From positions 209,203 through 273,202 of the forward strand of contig NZ_JAIWNB010000014.1 of NCBI RefSeq assembly GCF_020215705.1: 64,000 bases of DNA, in the 5' to 3' direction. Positions 51,176-58,756 of the stretch are shown here, one piece after another; positions within the stretch are counted from its first letter, which is position 1; every line of letters begins with the position of its first letter. The DNA comes from Nonomuraea aurantiaca (lineage in GTDB: Bacteria; Actinomycetota; Actinomycetes; Streptosporangiales; Streptosporangiaceae). A program made the translations under genes and the position numbers. The notes beneath the pieces are model-generated. The model was given only the letters and a program-made list of their open reading frames with translations. It made no database searches and was not told where the DNA came from.

Positions 51176-52026
51176 TGGAGGAGACCTTGAGACTTGGCGT
51201 CATGTTCGACCGCGGCCTGCAGCCGGAGCAGTTGATCCCCTTCGCCCAGGAGCTGGACGGCACGGCGGTCGACGACCTGTGGGTGGTGGAGGACCTGGGC
51301 TGGACCGGCGCCATCTCCTCGGCCGCCACCGCCCTGGCGGTCACCTCCCGCCTGCGCGTGGGCATCGGCATCACCCCCGCTCCCCTGCGCAACCCGATGC
51401 TCCTGGCCATGGAGCTGGCCAACCTGGCCCGCCTCCACCCCGGCCGCCTGGCCGCCGGAATCGGCCACGGCGTCCGTGGCTGGATGCGCCAGGTGGGCGC
51501 CGCGCCCCCGTCACCTCTGGCGCTTCTGGAGGAGACGATCACCTCCGTCCGCGGCCTCCTCCGGGGCGAGACGGTGAACCTGCACGGCCGCTCCGTCCAC
51601 CTGGACGGCGTCTCCCTGGTCCATCCGCCCGCCGAACCGCCTCCGGTCCTGGCCGGCGTCCTCGGCCCCCGCTCCCTCGCCCTGTCGGGCCGGGTGGCAC
51701 AGGGCACGATCCTCCCGGAGGGCTTCAGCCCCGAGCAGCTCCCCACCCTCGTGGGCCACATCGGCGCCATGGCCGACCACGAGGTGGTGGCCTTCATCCA
51801 CCTGTACATCGGCCCCGACGCGCGGGAGGCGACCTGGGACGTCGCCGTGGAACAGGCCGGTTTCCTCCAGATACGGCCGGAGGAGGTCGTCATGGCCAGC
51901 GGCTCCGCTTCGGAGGCCGCCGACATGGTGCGGCGGATGTGGGCGGCGGGCGCCCAGACGGTGGCGGTACGACCGTTCGGCGCGGATCCGCTGTCCCATG
52001 TGACGAAGCTCTTGTCGGCTTTGTAG
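51172..52026 (+). CDS. LLM-class flavin/F420-dependent oxidoreductase
   Basis: 284 residues of the luciferase-like TIM-barrel family. VGIGITPAPLRNPMLLAMELA and LHPGRLAAGIGHG are the typical segments. Many actinobacterial members use F420, which this genome can make. Translationally coupled to the GNAT gene, so the two probably act on related substrates. The substrate is unknown, and FMN use cannot be excluded. Confidence 0.85.
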   Translation: MMEETLRLGVMFDRGLQPEQLIPFAQELDGTAVDDLWVVEDLGWTGAISSAATALAVTSRLRVGIGITPAPLRNPMLLAMELANLARLHPGRLAAGIGHGVRGWMRQVGAAPPSPLALLEETITSVRGLLRGETVNLHGRSVHLDGVSLVHPPAEPPPVLAGVLGPRSLALSGRVAQGTILPEGFSPEQLPTLVGHIGAMADHEVVAFIHLYIGPDAREATWDVAVEQAGFLQIRPEEVVMASGSASEAADMVRRMWAAGAQTVAVRPFGADPLSHVTKLLSAL

Positions 52027-52035
52027 GGTTTTCGG

Positions 52036-52902
52036 CTATCCGCTGCCGCGGCCGAACTCCCCCTCCACCCGCCGCACGATCTCCTGCTCCTTGGGCAGAT
52101 AGGCGGCGTAGAAGTCCTTGCCGCACTCCAGGTCGTCGAGCGCGGCCTTGATCTCCCTGTTCAGGTATTGCCGGGCGGTGTTCACCGGGATACGCGGCTC
52201 GTAGTACTGCCCGCCGGGCAGCCCCTTATCGGGAATGTCATCGTTCAGGGCGATCTGCTTCTTCTGGGCCTCGAACTCCTGACCACCCCGCCGGCTCATG
52301 TCGACCGGCCTGAGGGAGGCCACCTGGTGCCCCTTGCCCTTGAGGCAGTCGCCCATGGCCGAGGCCAGCCCGACGAGCTTCGGGTCCGCGTTGAGTTCGC
52401 GGTCCAGCCGCTGGGCGATCAGCTCGTTCTCCTGCTTGGCCCAGTCCTCGTCGGACGTCGCGACCTTGCCGGTGACCTGCTTGAGCCCCTGCGATCTGCA
52501 CGCGGTCAGCGCCTTGCCGTAGGCGACCCGCTGGGCGGGCGACAGCTGGTTCTTGATGGTGAAGTTGGGGCTGTCCGACTCGCGCCAGAGGACACGCTTC
52601 TCTCGCTGCTCGGGGTGGACGAAATCGGCGAAGATCCCGAAGCCCTGCTCCGTACGCTCCTTCTTCATCGCCTCGTAGTCGCCCAGATAGGCCTTGCCGG
52701 CATCATCGGAGATCTTCACCTCCGGAACCCAGGCGACGTACTTGAAACCGCGCTGCTTCATGCAGTCCGCCACGACTGTCTGGATCTGCCGGGGCTTGTC
52801 CGTCTTGCCGCTGCTCACCACGGCCGGGGCCGCCGGCGGGGAGGTGGCGCAGCCCGCGGCGAGGCAGAGCCCCACGACAGCCAGAGTGGATTGCTTGATC
52901 AT
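52036..52902 (-). CDS. Putative lipoprotein of unknown function
   Basis: 288 residues. A lipoprotein signal peptide ends LCLAAGC (Cys 18), so the mature protein is anchored outside the membrane. The mature part is charged and helical, with cysteines in DCMKQRGF, ACRSQGL, DCLKGKGH and ECGKDF that could form two disulfides. The family is unknown to me, though similar cysteine-spaced lipoproteins occur in actinomycetes. ATG 52902; the upstream open frame is not part of it. Confidence 0.75.
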   Translation of the reverse strand: MIKQSTLAVVGLCLAAGCATSPPAAPAVVSSGKTDKPRQIQTVVADCMKQRGFKYVAWVPEVKISDDAGKAYLGDYEAMKKERTEQGFGIFADFVHPEQREKRVLWRESDSPNFTIKNQLSPAQRVAYGKALTACRSQGLKQVTGKVATSDEDWAKQENELIAQRLDRELNADPKLVGLASAMGDCLKGKGHQVASLRPVDMSRRGGQEFEAQKKQIALNDDIPDKGLPGGQYYEPRIPVNTARQYLNREIKAALDDLECGKDFYAAYLPKEQEIVRRVEGEFGRGSG

Positions 52903-53004
52903 GGCATCGCAGAATACACCGTTCAACGTAGCATTGGAAGAAGGCGGCCGAACGGCGGATGCCCAATCAGTCGAACGGCCGATGGCGGCACCCCGGCACC
53001 AGGC

Positions 53005-53010
53005 CACGAT
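53005..53010 (+). promoter_or_regulatory. -10-like hexamer for a leaderless lipoprotein gene
   Basis: CACGAT, 6-base spacer, ATG 53017. One mismatch from TANNNT. Confidence 0.35.
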
Positions 53011-53016
53011 CGCCCT

Positions 53017-53775
53017 ATGAGGCGAATCACGGCAACACCCACGACACCCCTGACCGCCTTAGCGCTGGCGGGGCTGACCGGACTCATCGCACTGACCGGA
53101 TGCTCAGTAGACCTGGACGCCAAAGAGGTGCACACCGCCCAGTCCTTCCCCTACAGCGGCCCCCAGCTCACCATCAAGTCGTCACTAGGCGGCCTCCGCA
53201 TCATGCCCGGCACCGGCGCGACCGTGCAGGTGGAACGCTGGCTCCGCGGCAAGGCGGCCAACGAGGGCAACGCGTCGTGGTCACTGAAGGACGGCACCCT
53301 CCGCCTGAGCGCCAACTGCACGGTGGTCTTCGGCGACTGCGGAGCCCGCTACCACGTCAAGGTGCCGCCGGGCACGCGCCTCGTCGTCGAGGGCGACGAC
53401 GACGGCATCATCCTCCAGAACCTCCCCCAGGACGTGGACGTCTCGAACGGCGGCACGATCCAGGCGTACGACACTTCCGGCAAGCTCCGCCTCCTGAGCG
53501 ACGACGCCACCATCACCGGCGAACGCCTCAAATCCCCCAGCGTCCGCGTCCGCTCGAGCACCGGCGCCATCGACCTGTCCTTCGCCGCACCCCCGTCCAA
53601 CCTGGACCTCCTGTCCAAGGACGGTCGGGTGACGGCGACCGTACCCAACGGGGCCTACCGGGTCATGGCTCAGAGCCAGGACGGACGTGAGCGGTCGGAG
53701 ATCAAGAGCACGGAGAGCGACCGGACCATCGTCGCGAAGAGCGGCACGGGAGACGTACGGATCATTGCCAAGTGA
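53017..53775 (+). CDS. Lipoprotein with DUF4097-like beta-helical domain
   Basis: 252 residues. Signal peptide with lipobox LIALTGC (Cys 29). The rest is beta-rich, with repeated short strands typical of the DUF4097 (putative adhesin) fold: GGLRIMPGTG, DGTLRLSANC, TGAIDLSFAAPP, TGDVRIIAK. A Cys pair (CTVVFGDC) may form a disulfide. Function unknown. It precedes the TetR gene by 55 bases on the same strand. Confidence 0.78.
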   Translation: MRRITATPTTPLTALALAGLTGLIALTGCSVDLDAKEVHTAQSFPYSGPQLTIKSSLGGLRIMPGTGATVQVERWLRGKAANEGNASWSLKDGTLRLSANCTVVFGDCGARYHVKVPPGTRLVVEGDDDGIILQNLPQDVDVSNGGTIQAYDTSGKLRLLSDDATITGERLKSPSVRVRSSTGAIDLSFAAPPSNLDLLSKDGRVTATVPNGAYRVMAQSQDGRERSEIKSTESDRTIVAKSGTGDVRIIAK

Positions 53776-53788
53776 ATCTTGGCGCCGC

Positions 53789-53815
53789 GAACATGTTCGT
53801 TACGAACACGTTCGT
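53789..53815. promoter_or_regulatory. Overlapping palindromic operator upstream of the TetR gene
   Basis: GAACATGTTC (53789-53798), GTTCGT-T-ACGAAC (53795-53807) and ACGAAC-AC-GTTCGT (53802-53815) overlap. They lie 16-42 bases before the TetR start, where an autoregulatory operator is expected. Confidence 0.7.
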
Positions 53816-53830
53816 GATATCTTGCTCTAC

Positions 53831-54535
53831 ATGAGCACGCACGACAGCGCCCAGGCGCCTCCCCACAGCCGACGGGAACGCCCGGCCAAACCCGCGTTGA
53901 CCAGGCAGGGGATCATCGACACCGCGCTGGCGATCATGCGCGACGAGGGCCTGCACAAGGTGACGATGCGCCGTATCGCCATCGCCCTCGACACCGGGCC
54001 CGCCTCGCTCTATGTCTACGTCCGCAACACCGAGGACCTGCACGCCCAGATCCTCGACGCCCTGCTCGGCTCGATCACCGTGCCCGCCCCCGACGCCGGG
54101 ACCTGGCGCGAGCGCCTCAAGGCCGTGCTGAACAGCTACCGCGACGTGCTGTTCCACCATCCAGCGATTGCCCGGATGGCGCTCTCCACCCAGCCCAGCG
54201 GCCCCAACTACATGGCGCTGGTGGAGGCGGTCCTCGCCCTGCTCGCCGAAGGCGGCGTGACCGGCCGGGCGGCGGCGTGGGGCGTGGACCTTTTGCTGCT
54301 GTATCCGACCGCGGCCGCCGTCGAGCACAGCGGCGAGCGATCGGCGGCCCAGGAGGCCGCCGACCTTTCCGCGCTGGGCGCGCAGATCGCCGCCGCGGAT
54401 CCAGCTCGCTACCCGCACATCGCCGGACTCGGCGACGAGCTCATCTCGGGCGACGGGGCCGGCCGCTCCGACTGGGCGTTCCATGTCCTGGTCGACGGGA
54501 TCCTCGCCGCCATCTCCCGTACCCCTCCCGCATAG
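53831..54535 (+). CDS. TetR-family repressor
   Basis: 234 residues. N-terminal helix-turn-helix (about 24-70): ALTRQGIIDTALAIM, VTMRRIAIALDTGPASLYVYV; the C-terminal ligand domain (TetR_C type, about 90-230) is variable. ATG 53831 is close to the palindromic operator. It precedes the TetX-like monooxygenase by 9 bases and probably represses both genes until a substrate-like ligand binds. Confidence 0.9.
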   Translation: MSTHDSAQAPPHSRRERPAKPALTRQGIIDTALAIMRDEGLHKVTMRRIAIALDTGPASLYVYVRNTEDLHAQILDALLGSITVPAPDAGTWRERLKAVLNSYRDVLFHHPAIARMALSTQPSGPNYMALVEAVLALLAEGGVTGRAAAWGVDLLLLYPTAAAVEHSGERSAAQEAADLSALGAQIAAADPARYPHIAGLGDELISGDGAGRSDWAFHVLVDGILAAISRTPPA

Positions 54536-54544
54536 GAGCCCAGC

Positions 54545-55693
54545 ATGTCCGCACCTTCCATCGCGATCGTCGGCGCCGGCCTCAGTGGCCTGGTCCTGGC
54601 GCGCGTCCTGCAGATGCACGGCATCGAGTCCACCGTGTACGAAGGTGAGCCCGCCGCCGACGCCCGTAGCCAGGGCGGCGTCCTCGACATGCACGAGGAG
54701 TCCGGCCAGTACGCGCTGCGCGAAGCCGGCCTCTACGAGCAGTTCCACCGGCTCACCCACCCACAGGGCGAGACCCTGCGAGTCCTGGACAAGGCGGGCA
54801 CGGTCTTCATCCACCACGAGCCGGAGGGCGGCTATGGCGGGCGCCCCGAAATCGACCGGACCGCGCTGCGCAACCTGCTCATCGAGTCCCTCGACCCCGG
54901 CCGTATCGCCTGGGGCCACCGGGTCACCGCGGCCCACCGGCTCGCCGACGGCCGACATGGGCTGACCTTCGCCAACGGGAGCAGCACCAGCGTCGACTTG
55001 CTGATCGGCGCGGACGGCACCTGGTCGAAGGTACGCCCCTTGGTCTCGGCGGCCACGCCGCGATACTGCGGAATCTCCTACCTGGAGCTGCGACTCTCCG
55101 ATGTCACGACCCGCCACCCTGAATCGGCCACCGTCGTCGGCCCCGGCATCATGTTCGCCCTGTCCGACGACAAGGCCCTGATAGGCCACGGTGGCACCGA
55201 CATCATCCTGGGGGCCTCGCTACGGGTGCCGCAGGACTGGACGGCCACCCGCGGCGTCGACTGGTCCGACGCGCCGGCCGCCCGCGAAGCGCTGCTCAAG
55301 GAGTTCGCCGACTGGAGCACCGAACTGACCGACCTCATCCGCCACTGTGACGACACGATCGTCCCGCGACTGATCTACGCCCTGCCGACCGGCCACTCCT
55401 GGAGCCGGACCCCCGGCGTGACGCTGGTGGGCGACGCCGCGCATGTGATGTCGCCGTACGCCGGCGAGGGAGCCAACCTCGCCCTGCTCGACGGCGCCGA
55501 GCTGGCGCTGGCCATCGTCGCCCACGAGGACGACGTGGAGGCCGCGCTGACCCGGTACGAGACGGCCATGTTCCCCCGCGCGGCCGCCTCGGCCGAGGGG
55601 TCCGCGCGAGGTCTGGACATGTGCTTCGCCCCGGACTCACCGCGCGCCATGGTCGACTTCTTCGGCGGCGTCGGCGTACCCGTGAAGCACTGA
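54545..55693 (+). CDS. FAD-dependent monooxygenase, TetX-like
   Basis: 382 residues, class A flavoprotein monooxygenase. FAD site IVGAGLSGLVLARVL (GxGxxG) at about 7-21, GGVLDMHEESGQYAL (the TetX-type substrate loop), DLLIGADGTWSKVR, and GDAAHVMSPYAGEGANLAL at the second FAD site. Closest recognisable pattern is TetX and its relatives, which hydroxylate tetracyclines, but actinomycete homologues have diverse aromatic substrates. AGGAG lies before the ATG. Under control of the upstream TetR by position. Confidence 0.87.
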   Translation: MSAPSIAIVGAGLSGLVLARVLQMHGIESTVYEGEPAADARSQGGVLDMHEESGQYALREAGLYEQFHRLTHPQGETLRVLDKAGTVFIHHEPEGGYGGRPEIDRTALRNLLIESLDPGRIAWGHRVTAAHRLADGRHGLTFANGSSTSVDLLIGADGTWSKVRPLVSAATPRYCGISYLELRLSDVTTRHPESATVVGPGIMFALSDDKALIGHGGTDIILGASLRVPQDWTATRGVDWSDAPAAREALLKEFADWSTELTDLIRHCDDTIVPRLIYALPTGHSWSRTPGVTLVGDAAHVMSPYAGEGANLALLDGAELALAIVAHEDDVEAALTRYETAMFPRAAASAEGSARGLDMCFAPDSPRAMVDFFGGVGVPVKH

Positions 55694-55851
55694 CCCACAG
55701 CGGGCGTTTCGCCGACAAACAGCTCGATCTGGCCGATGAGGGACGGCTATGCTGCCCGACGTCTCGCAACACTCCTCGTACGCTCCCATCAAGCCGCGTC
55801 CGGCGCCCCCAGGGAGCGACGACGGACCAGGAACGGAGCTTGGAGGCCGCA

Positions 55852-56301
55852 GTGGCGATGCCCAAGAAGGGATCCCGGCTCATCACCGTCGGCGAGACCG
55901 CCTTCCGCTGGCGGGTCCGCCCCAAGCCCACCTACCGCCGGGGCGACAACCCGGCTCCTCTCACCTTCACCGTTGAGCGGGTCGAGGAGCCGGGGAACGT
56001 TCTCGTGGTGTCCCTCCCCTGCGCCCGGCCGGACAACTGGCAAGGAGAGCGCACCATCGTCATCCGCCCGCTCCTCGTCGCCGGATGCGTCCAGCGAGCC
56101 CTCGACCAGGGCTGGAACTCGGGCCAACGGGGCTCGCCGTTCACTCTCACCATCACCGAGGACGAACTGCCCGGCCTCCTGGGCGAACCGCCTCAATACC
56201 TGATCCCCTTCCTCTGGGGCATGATCCCGGAAGGCGGCGGCATCGAAGACCTCCCCCGATGCACCCAGATCTGGAGCCGAAGCGACCAGCCGAGCTGGTG
56301 A
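55852..56301 (+). CDS. Hypothetical protein
   Basis: 149 residues. No family is recognised with confidence. The sequence is mixed alpha/beta with RPKPTYRRGDNPAPL, VVSLPCARPDN and EDELPGLLGEPPQYLIPF. No signal peptide or span. The GTG at 55852 is chosen because GGAGG lies 5 bases upstream; the next Met is three codons later. It stands alone between the monooxygenase and the convergent VOC gene. Confidence 0.6.
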   Translation: MAMPKKGSRLITVGETAFRWRVRPKPTYRRGDNPAPLTFTVERVEEPGNVLVVSLPCARPDNWQGERTIVIRPLLVAGCVQRALDQGWNSGQRGSPFTLTITEDELPGLLGEPPQYLIPFLWGMIPEGGGIEDLPRCTQIWSRSDQPSW

Positions 56302-56318
56302 GCGCGCCGAGCGAGATC

Positions 56319-56672
56319 TCAGCTGGGCTGCCACAGCTCGACCCGGTTGCCCTCAGGATCGGTGACCCAGCCGAACCGGCCGACACCCTCCATATCCTGA
56401 GTTTCCTTGGCCACGTCCGCTCCCTTGGCGCGCAATTGCGCGAGCATCGCATCCAGGTCGCGGACACGGAAGTTGAGCATCGTCTGCTGGGCGCGGGAGC
56501 CGAAATACTCGGTCCGGGACTCGAAAGTCGCGAACACTGTCGCCCCGGCTTGCTGACGCCACAGGCCGTTCTCATCGGCGTCCAGGCCCAGGCAATCGCG
56601 ATACCACGCGCTCAGGGCCACCGGGTCGGTAGCCCGCATGAAGTAGCCGCCGATGCCAAGCACACGTTCCAT
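56319..56672 (-). CDS. VOC (glyoxalase/bleomycin-resistance) family protein
   Basis: 117 residues, one VOC module. GGYFMRATDPVALSAWY, GLDADENGLW, MLNFRVRDLDAML and GWVTDPEGNRVELWQP are the paired beta-alpha-beta3 segments with Glu near the C-terminus as a metal ligand. Possible roles are glyoxalase-like or antibiotic binding. The gap upstream (56673-56865, 193 bp) contains only the ArsR promoter and a fragment reading on the - strand that resembles no family I know. Confidence 0.82.
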   Translation of the reverse strand: MERVLGIGGYFMRATDPVALSAWYRDCLGLDADENGLWRQQAGATVFATFESRTEYFGSRAQQTMLNFRVRDLDAMLAQLRAKGADVAKETQDMEGVGRFGWVTDPEGNRVELWQPS

Positions 56673-56845
56673 GTCGCCATCTTGCCAGGACCGCGATCGC
56701 CCCGCCGTCCTGCTGCCAGTAGCGGCGCGGGTAGCCACCACGCAACGCGTCCAGCGACAGGTGAAAGAACGGCTCGGCCAGTTCCTGTTGCAGGGGCCTT
56801 CGCCACTGCGCCGACCGCACCCAGCACTTCCTCCGGTTTTGGCCA

Positions 56846-56851
56846 TATAAT
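56846..56851 (+). promoter_or_regulatory. Consensus -10 TATAAT for the ArsR gene
   Basis: TATAAT matches the sigma70 consensus perfectly and lies 14 bases before ATG 56866. CATAT at 56844-56848 and CTATG near the start give a loose inverse pair that could be an ArsR site. Confidence 0.55.
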
Positions 56852-56865
56852 CGGCTCGACGACCT

Positions 56866-57207
56866 ATGACGACACACGCCGAACCCTCACAAGACGCCTC
56901 CGCGCAGCTGGTTGACGTGTTCAAGGCGCTCGCCAACCCCGTACGGCTCCAGGTGCTCCAGTGGTTGCGCGACCCCGAGCACCATTTCCCGGTGGAGCAG
57001 TTCATCGCGGACCCGCACGAGGTCGGCGTGTGCGTGAGCCACATCCAGGCCAAGACCGGGCTCGCGCAGTCGACCGTCTCCGCCTACATGGCAGCGTTGC
57101 AGCGTGCCGGGCTGGTCCGCGCCACTCGCGTCGGGAAGTGGACGCACTACCGCCGCGACGAGGAGCACATCGCCCAGCTCGTCGACGTGCTCGGACGCTC
57201 GCTCTAA
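56866..57207 (+). CDS. ArsR-family transcriptional regulator
   Basis: 113 residues. Winged helix-turn-helix: DVFKALANPVRLQVLQWL, then GLAQSTVSAYMAALQRAGLV and the wing GKWTHYRRDE. No metal-binding CxC in the expected alpha3 or alpha5 positions; one Cys (GVCVSHIQ) lies in the helix before recognition, a feature of redox- or metal-sensing ArsR proteins. It precedes the LLM oxidoreductase by 122 bases on the same strand and probably controls it. Confidence 0.87.
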   Translation: MTTHAEPSQDASAQLVDVFKALANPVRLQVLQWLRDPEHHFPVEQFIADPHEVGVCVSHIQAKTGLAQSTVSAYMAALQRAGLVRATRVGKWTHYRRDEEHIAQLVDVLGRSL

Positions 57208-57248
57208 CGACTCACCGAACACCCCTTGCAGGGTTGGCGTTTTGGCCT

Positions 57249-57268
57249 CATATCGACAATATGCGATA
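57249..57268. promoter_or_regulatory. AT-rich palindrome between arsR and the LLM gene
   Basis: CATAT-N5-ATATG (57249-57263) overlaps TATCG-N8-CGATA (57251-57268). This is the size and composition of an ArsR-family operator and lies upstream of the LLM gene. Confidence 0.45.
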
Positions 57269-57329
57269 CTTCGCTGCGTTCCTGATAACGAGCGAGGCGG
57301 GTCCGTACCGCCGGATAGCAGGAGGAGAC

Positions 57330-58223
57330 ATGGGCGCGATCGATGGGATGGATCTGGGGCGCTTCGGGGTCTGGACGTTCGACTTCGAAGACCAGCCCGC
57401 GAGCATGATGCGAGATTCCATCCAGGAGCTCGAAGAGCTCGGCTGGCCGGCGTTCTGGATCCCGGAGCGGGACGGACGTGAGGCGATGACGCATGCCGGA
57501 TTCCTGCTGTCGTGCACCGAACGCATCAGCGTCATCAACGGCATCGCGCGGATCTGGTCCCGCGAGCCGCGGTGGACCCAGGGCGCGGCGTTGCTCCTGG
57601 CCGACGCCTACCCCGATCGCCACCTGCTCGGCCTCGGCTTCGGCGGCGAGCGGCCCGGGACCAAGCCGCTGCAGGCGATGAGCGACTATCTGGACGAGAT
57701 GGACGCGGCGACGAGCGCCAATCCCGCGCCTCGGGCGCCGATGCGACGCCTGCTGGCGGCGTACGGCCCGAAGATGCTCGAGATGGCCCGCGATCGGTCC
57801 GAAGGCGCTCATACCTACCACGTGACGGTGCGGCACACGGCGCAGGCGCGGAAGGTGCTGGGCGACAGCCCGTTCCTCGGCGTCGAGCAGGCGGTGCTCC
57901 TGGAAAGCGACCCCGACAAGGCGCGGGCGATCGCGCGCGAGCATCTGCACGTGTACTTCACCACGAAGTACAACATCGCCAAGTTCCTCCGCCTGGGCTA
58001 CACCGAAGCCGACATCGACGGCGGCCGTGGCAGCGACCGGCTGGTCGACGACCTCGTGTACTGGGGCGACCTCGACACGATCGTCGGCAAGCTGCACGAC
58101 CACCTGAACGCCGGGGCCGACCACATCGGCATCCAGGTTCTCGGCATCGAACCCGGCCAATCGGCGATGCCGCAATGGCGGCGACTGGCCGAGGCGCTGC
58201 TGCCCAAGCGCGCCGCCTCCTAG
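57330..58223 (+). CDS. LLM-class F420-dependent-type oxidoreductase
   Basis: 297 residues. GVWTFDFEDQP, ELGWPAFWIPE (barrel strand), GIARIWSREP and LLGLGFGGERPG are typical of the MSMEG-type LLM family that uses F420. AGGAGGAG precedes the ATG. Likely regulated by the upstream ArsR protein. Stop is shared with the convergent small gene through a CTAG (58220-58223). Substrate unknown. Confidence 0.85.
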   Translation: MGAIDGMDLGRFGVWTFDFEDQPASMMRDSIQELEELGWPAFWIPERDGREAMTHAGFLLSCTERISVINGIARIWSREPRWTQGAALLLADAYPDRHLLGLGFGGERPGTKPLQAMSDYLDEMDAATSANPAPRAPMRRLLAAYGPKMLEMARDRSEGAHTYHVTVRHTAQARKVLGDSPFLGVEQAVLLESDPDKARAIAREHLHVYFTTKYNIAKFLRLGYTEADIDGGRGSDRLVDDLVYWGDLDTIVGKLHDHLNAGADHIGIQVLGIEPGQSAMPQWRRLAEALLPKRAAS

Positions 58224-58756
58224 GGGGAGTCCTGGAGGATCGCGACCTTGATCGTCCCGGCGGCGTGCAGGCTGGTCAGAAGCGTCCAGTCGTCCGCCGG
58301 GTCCAGCCATACCTGAAGCTCCTCGGGGCCGCGCGGCCGGGGCAATGACCCGGCCGGCTCGTAGAACGACGTGACCAGCACCAGCGGCACGGGCGCGGCC
58401 CACTCCTCCGGAGCCGGCGGCACGTGCCTGCCGCCGAGCAGCACGGCCCGCTCCTCGGGCGTGCACTCCTCCAGCGGCCCGGCCGCGGCCAGCTCCGCCT
58501 GTGCCCTGACCTGGGCGTCCAGCGCGATCCGCGCGCGCGCCTCGCGTCGCTCCTCCGGAGTGCCGAGCGCGTCGTAGCCGGGCCTGAGCGCGCCGACCAG
58601 CTCGTCCGGCTCGTCCGCGTACGCCCGCGAGCCGCCGCCAGAGAAGATCATCTCGTACCGGTACAACGAGCCGTCGACCTTGACAGGCATGGCGGGCGGC
58701 CGGTCCGCCGCCGAGGTGTTGCGGATGACGACCGCCGCGCGGTTCGCTTCACTCAT
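58220..58756 (-). CDS. Small protein coupled to the amidoligase-domain gene
   Basis: 178 residues, acidic, no signal peptide or span, no recognised family. It starts VNs-like MSEANRAAVVIRNTSAA and ends VWLDPADDWTLLTSLHAAG. ATG overlaps the end of the amidoligase gene by 8 bases, so it is made with it. Gene order (large multidomain protein followed by a small acidic one) resembles an effector with its immunity or chaperone partner, but this is inference. Confidence 0.65.
   Translation of the reverse strand: MSEANRAAVVIRNTSAADRPPAMPVKVDGSLYRYEMIFSGGGSRAYADEPDELVGALRPGYDALGTPEERREARARIALDAQVRAQAELAAAGPLEECTPEERAVLLGGRHVPPAPEEWAAPVPLVLVTSFYEPAGSLPRPRGPEELQVWLDPADDWTLLTSLHAAGTIKVAILQDSP

Noticed and set aside
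56572..56877. Possible small - strand gene between the VOC and ArsR genes
   Set aside because: Part of the 101-codon frame looks protein-like, but it overlaps the VOC gene and I recognise no family or start signal.
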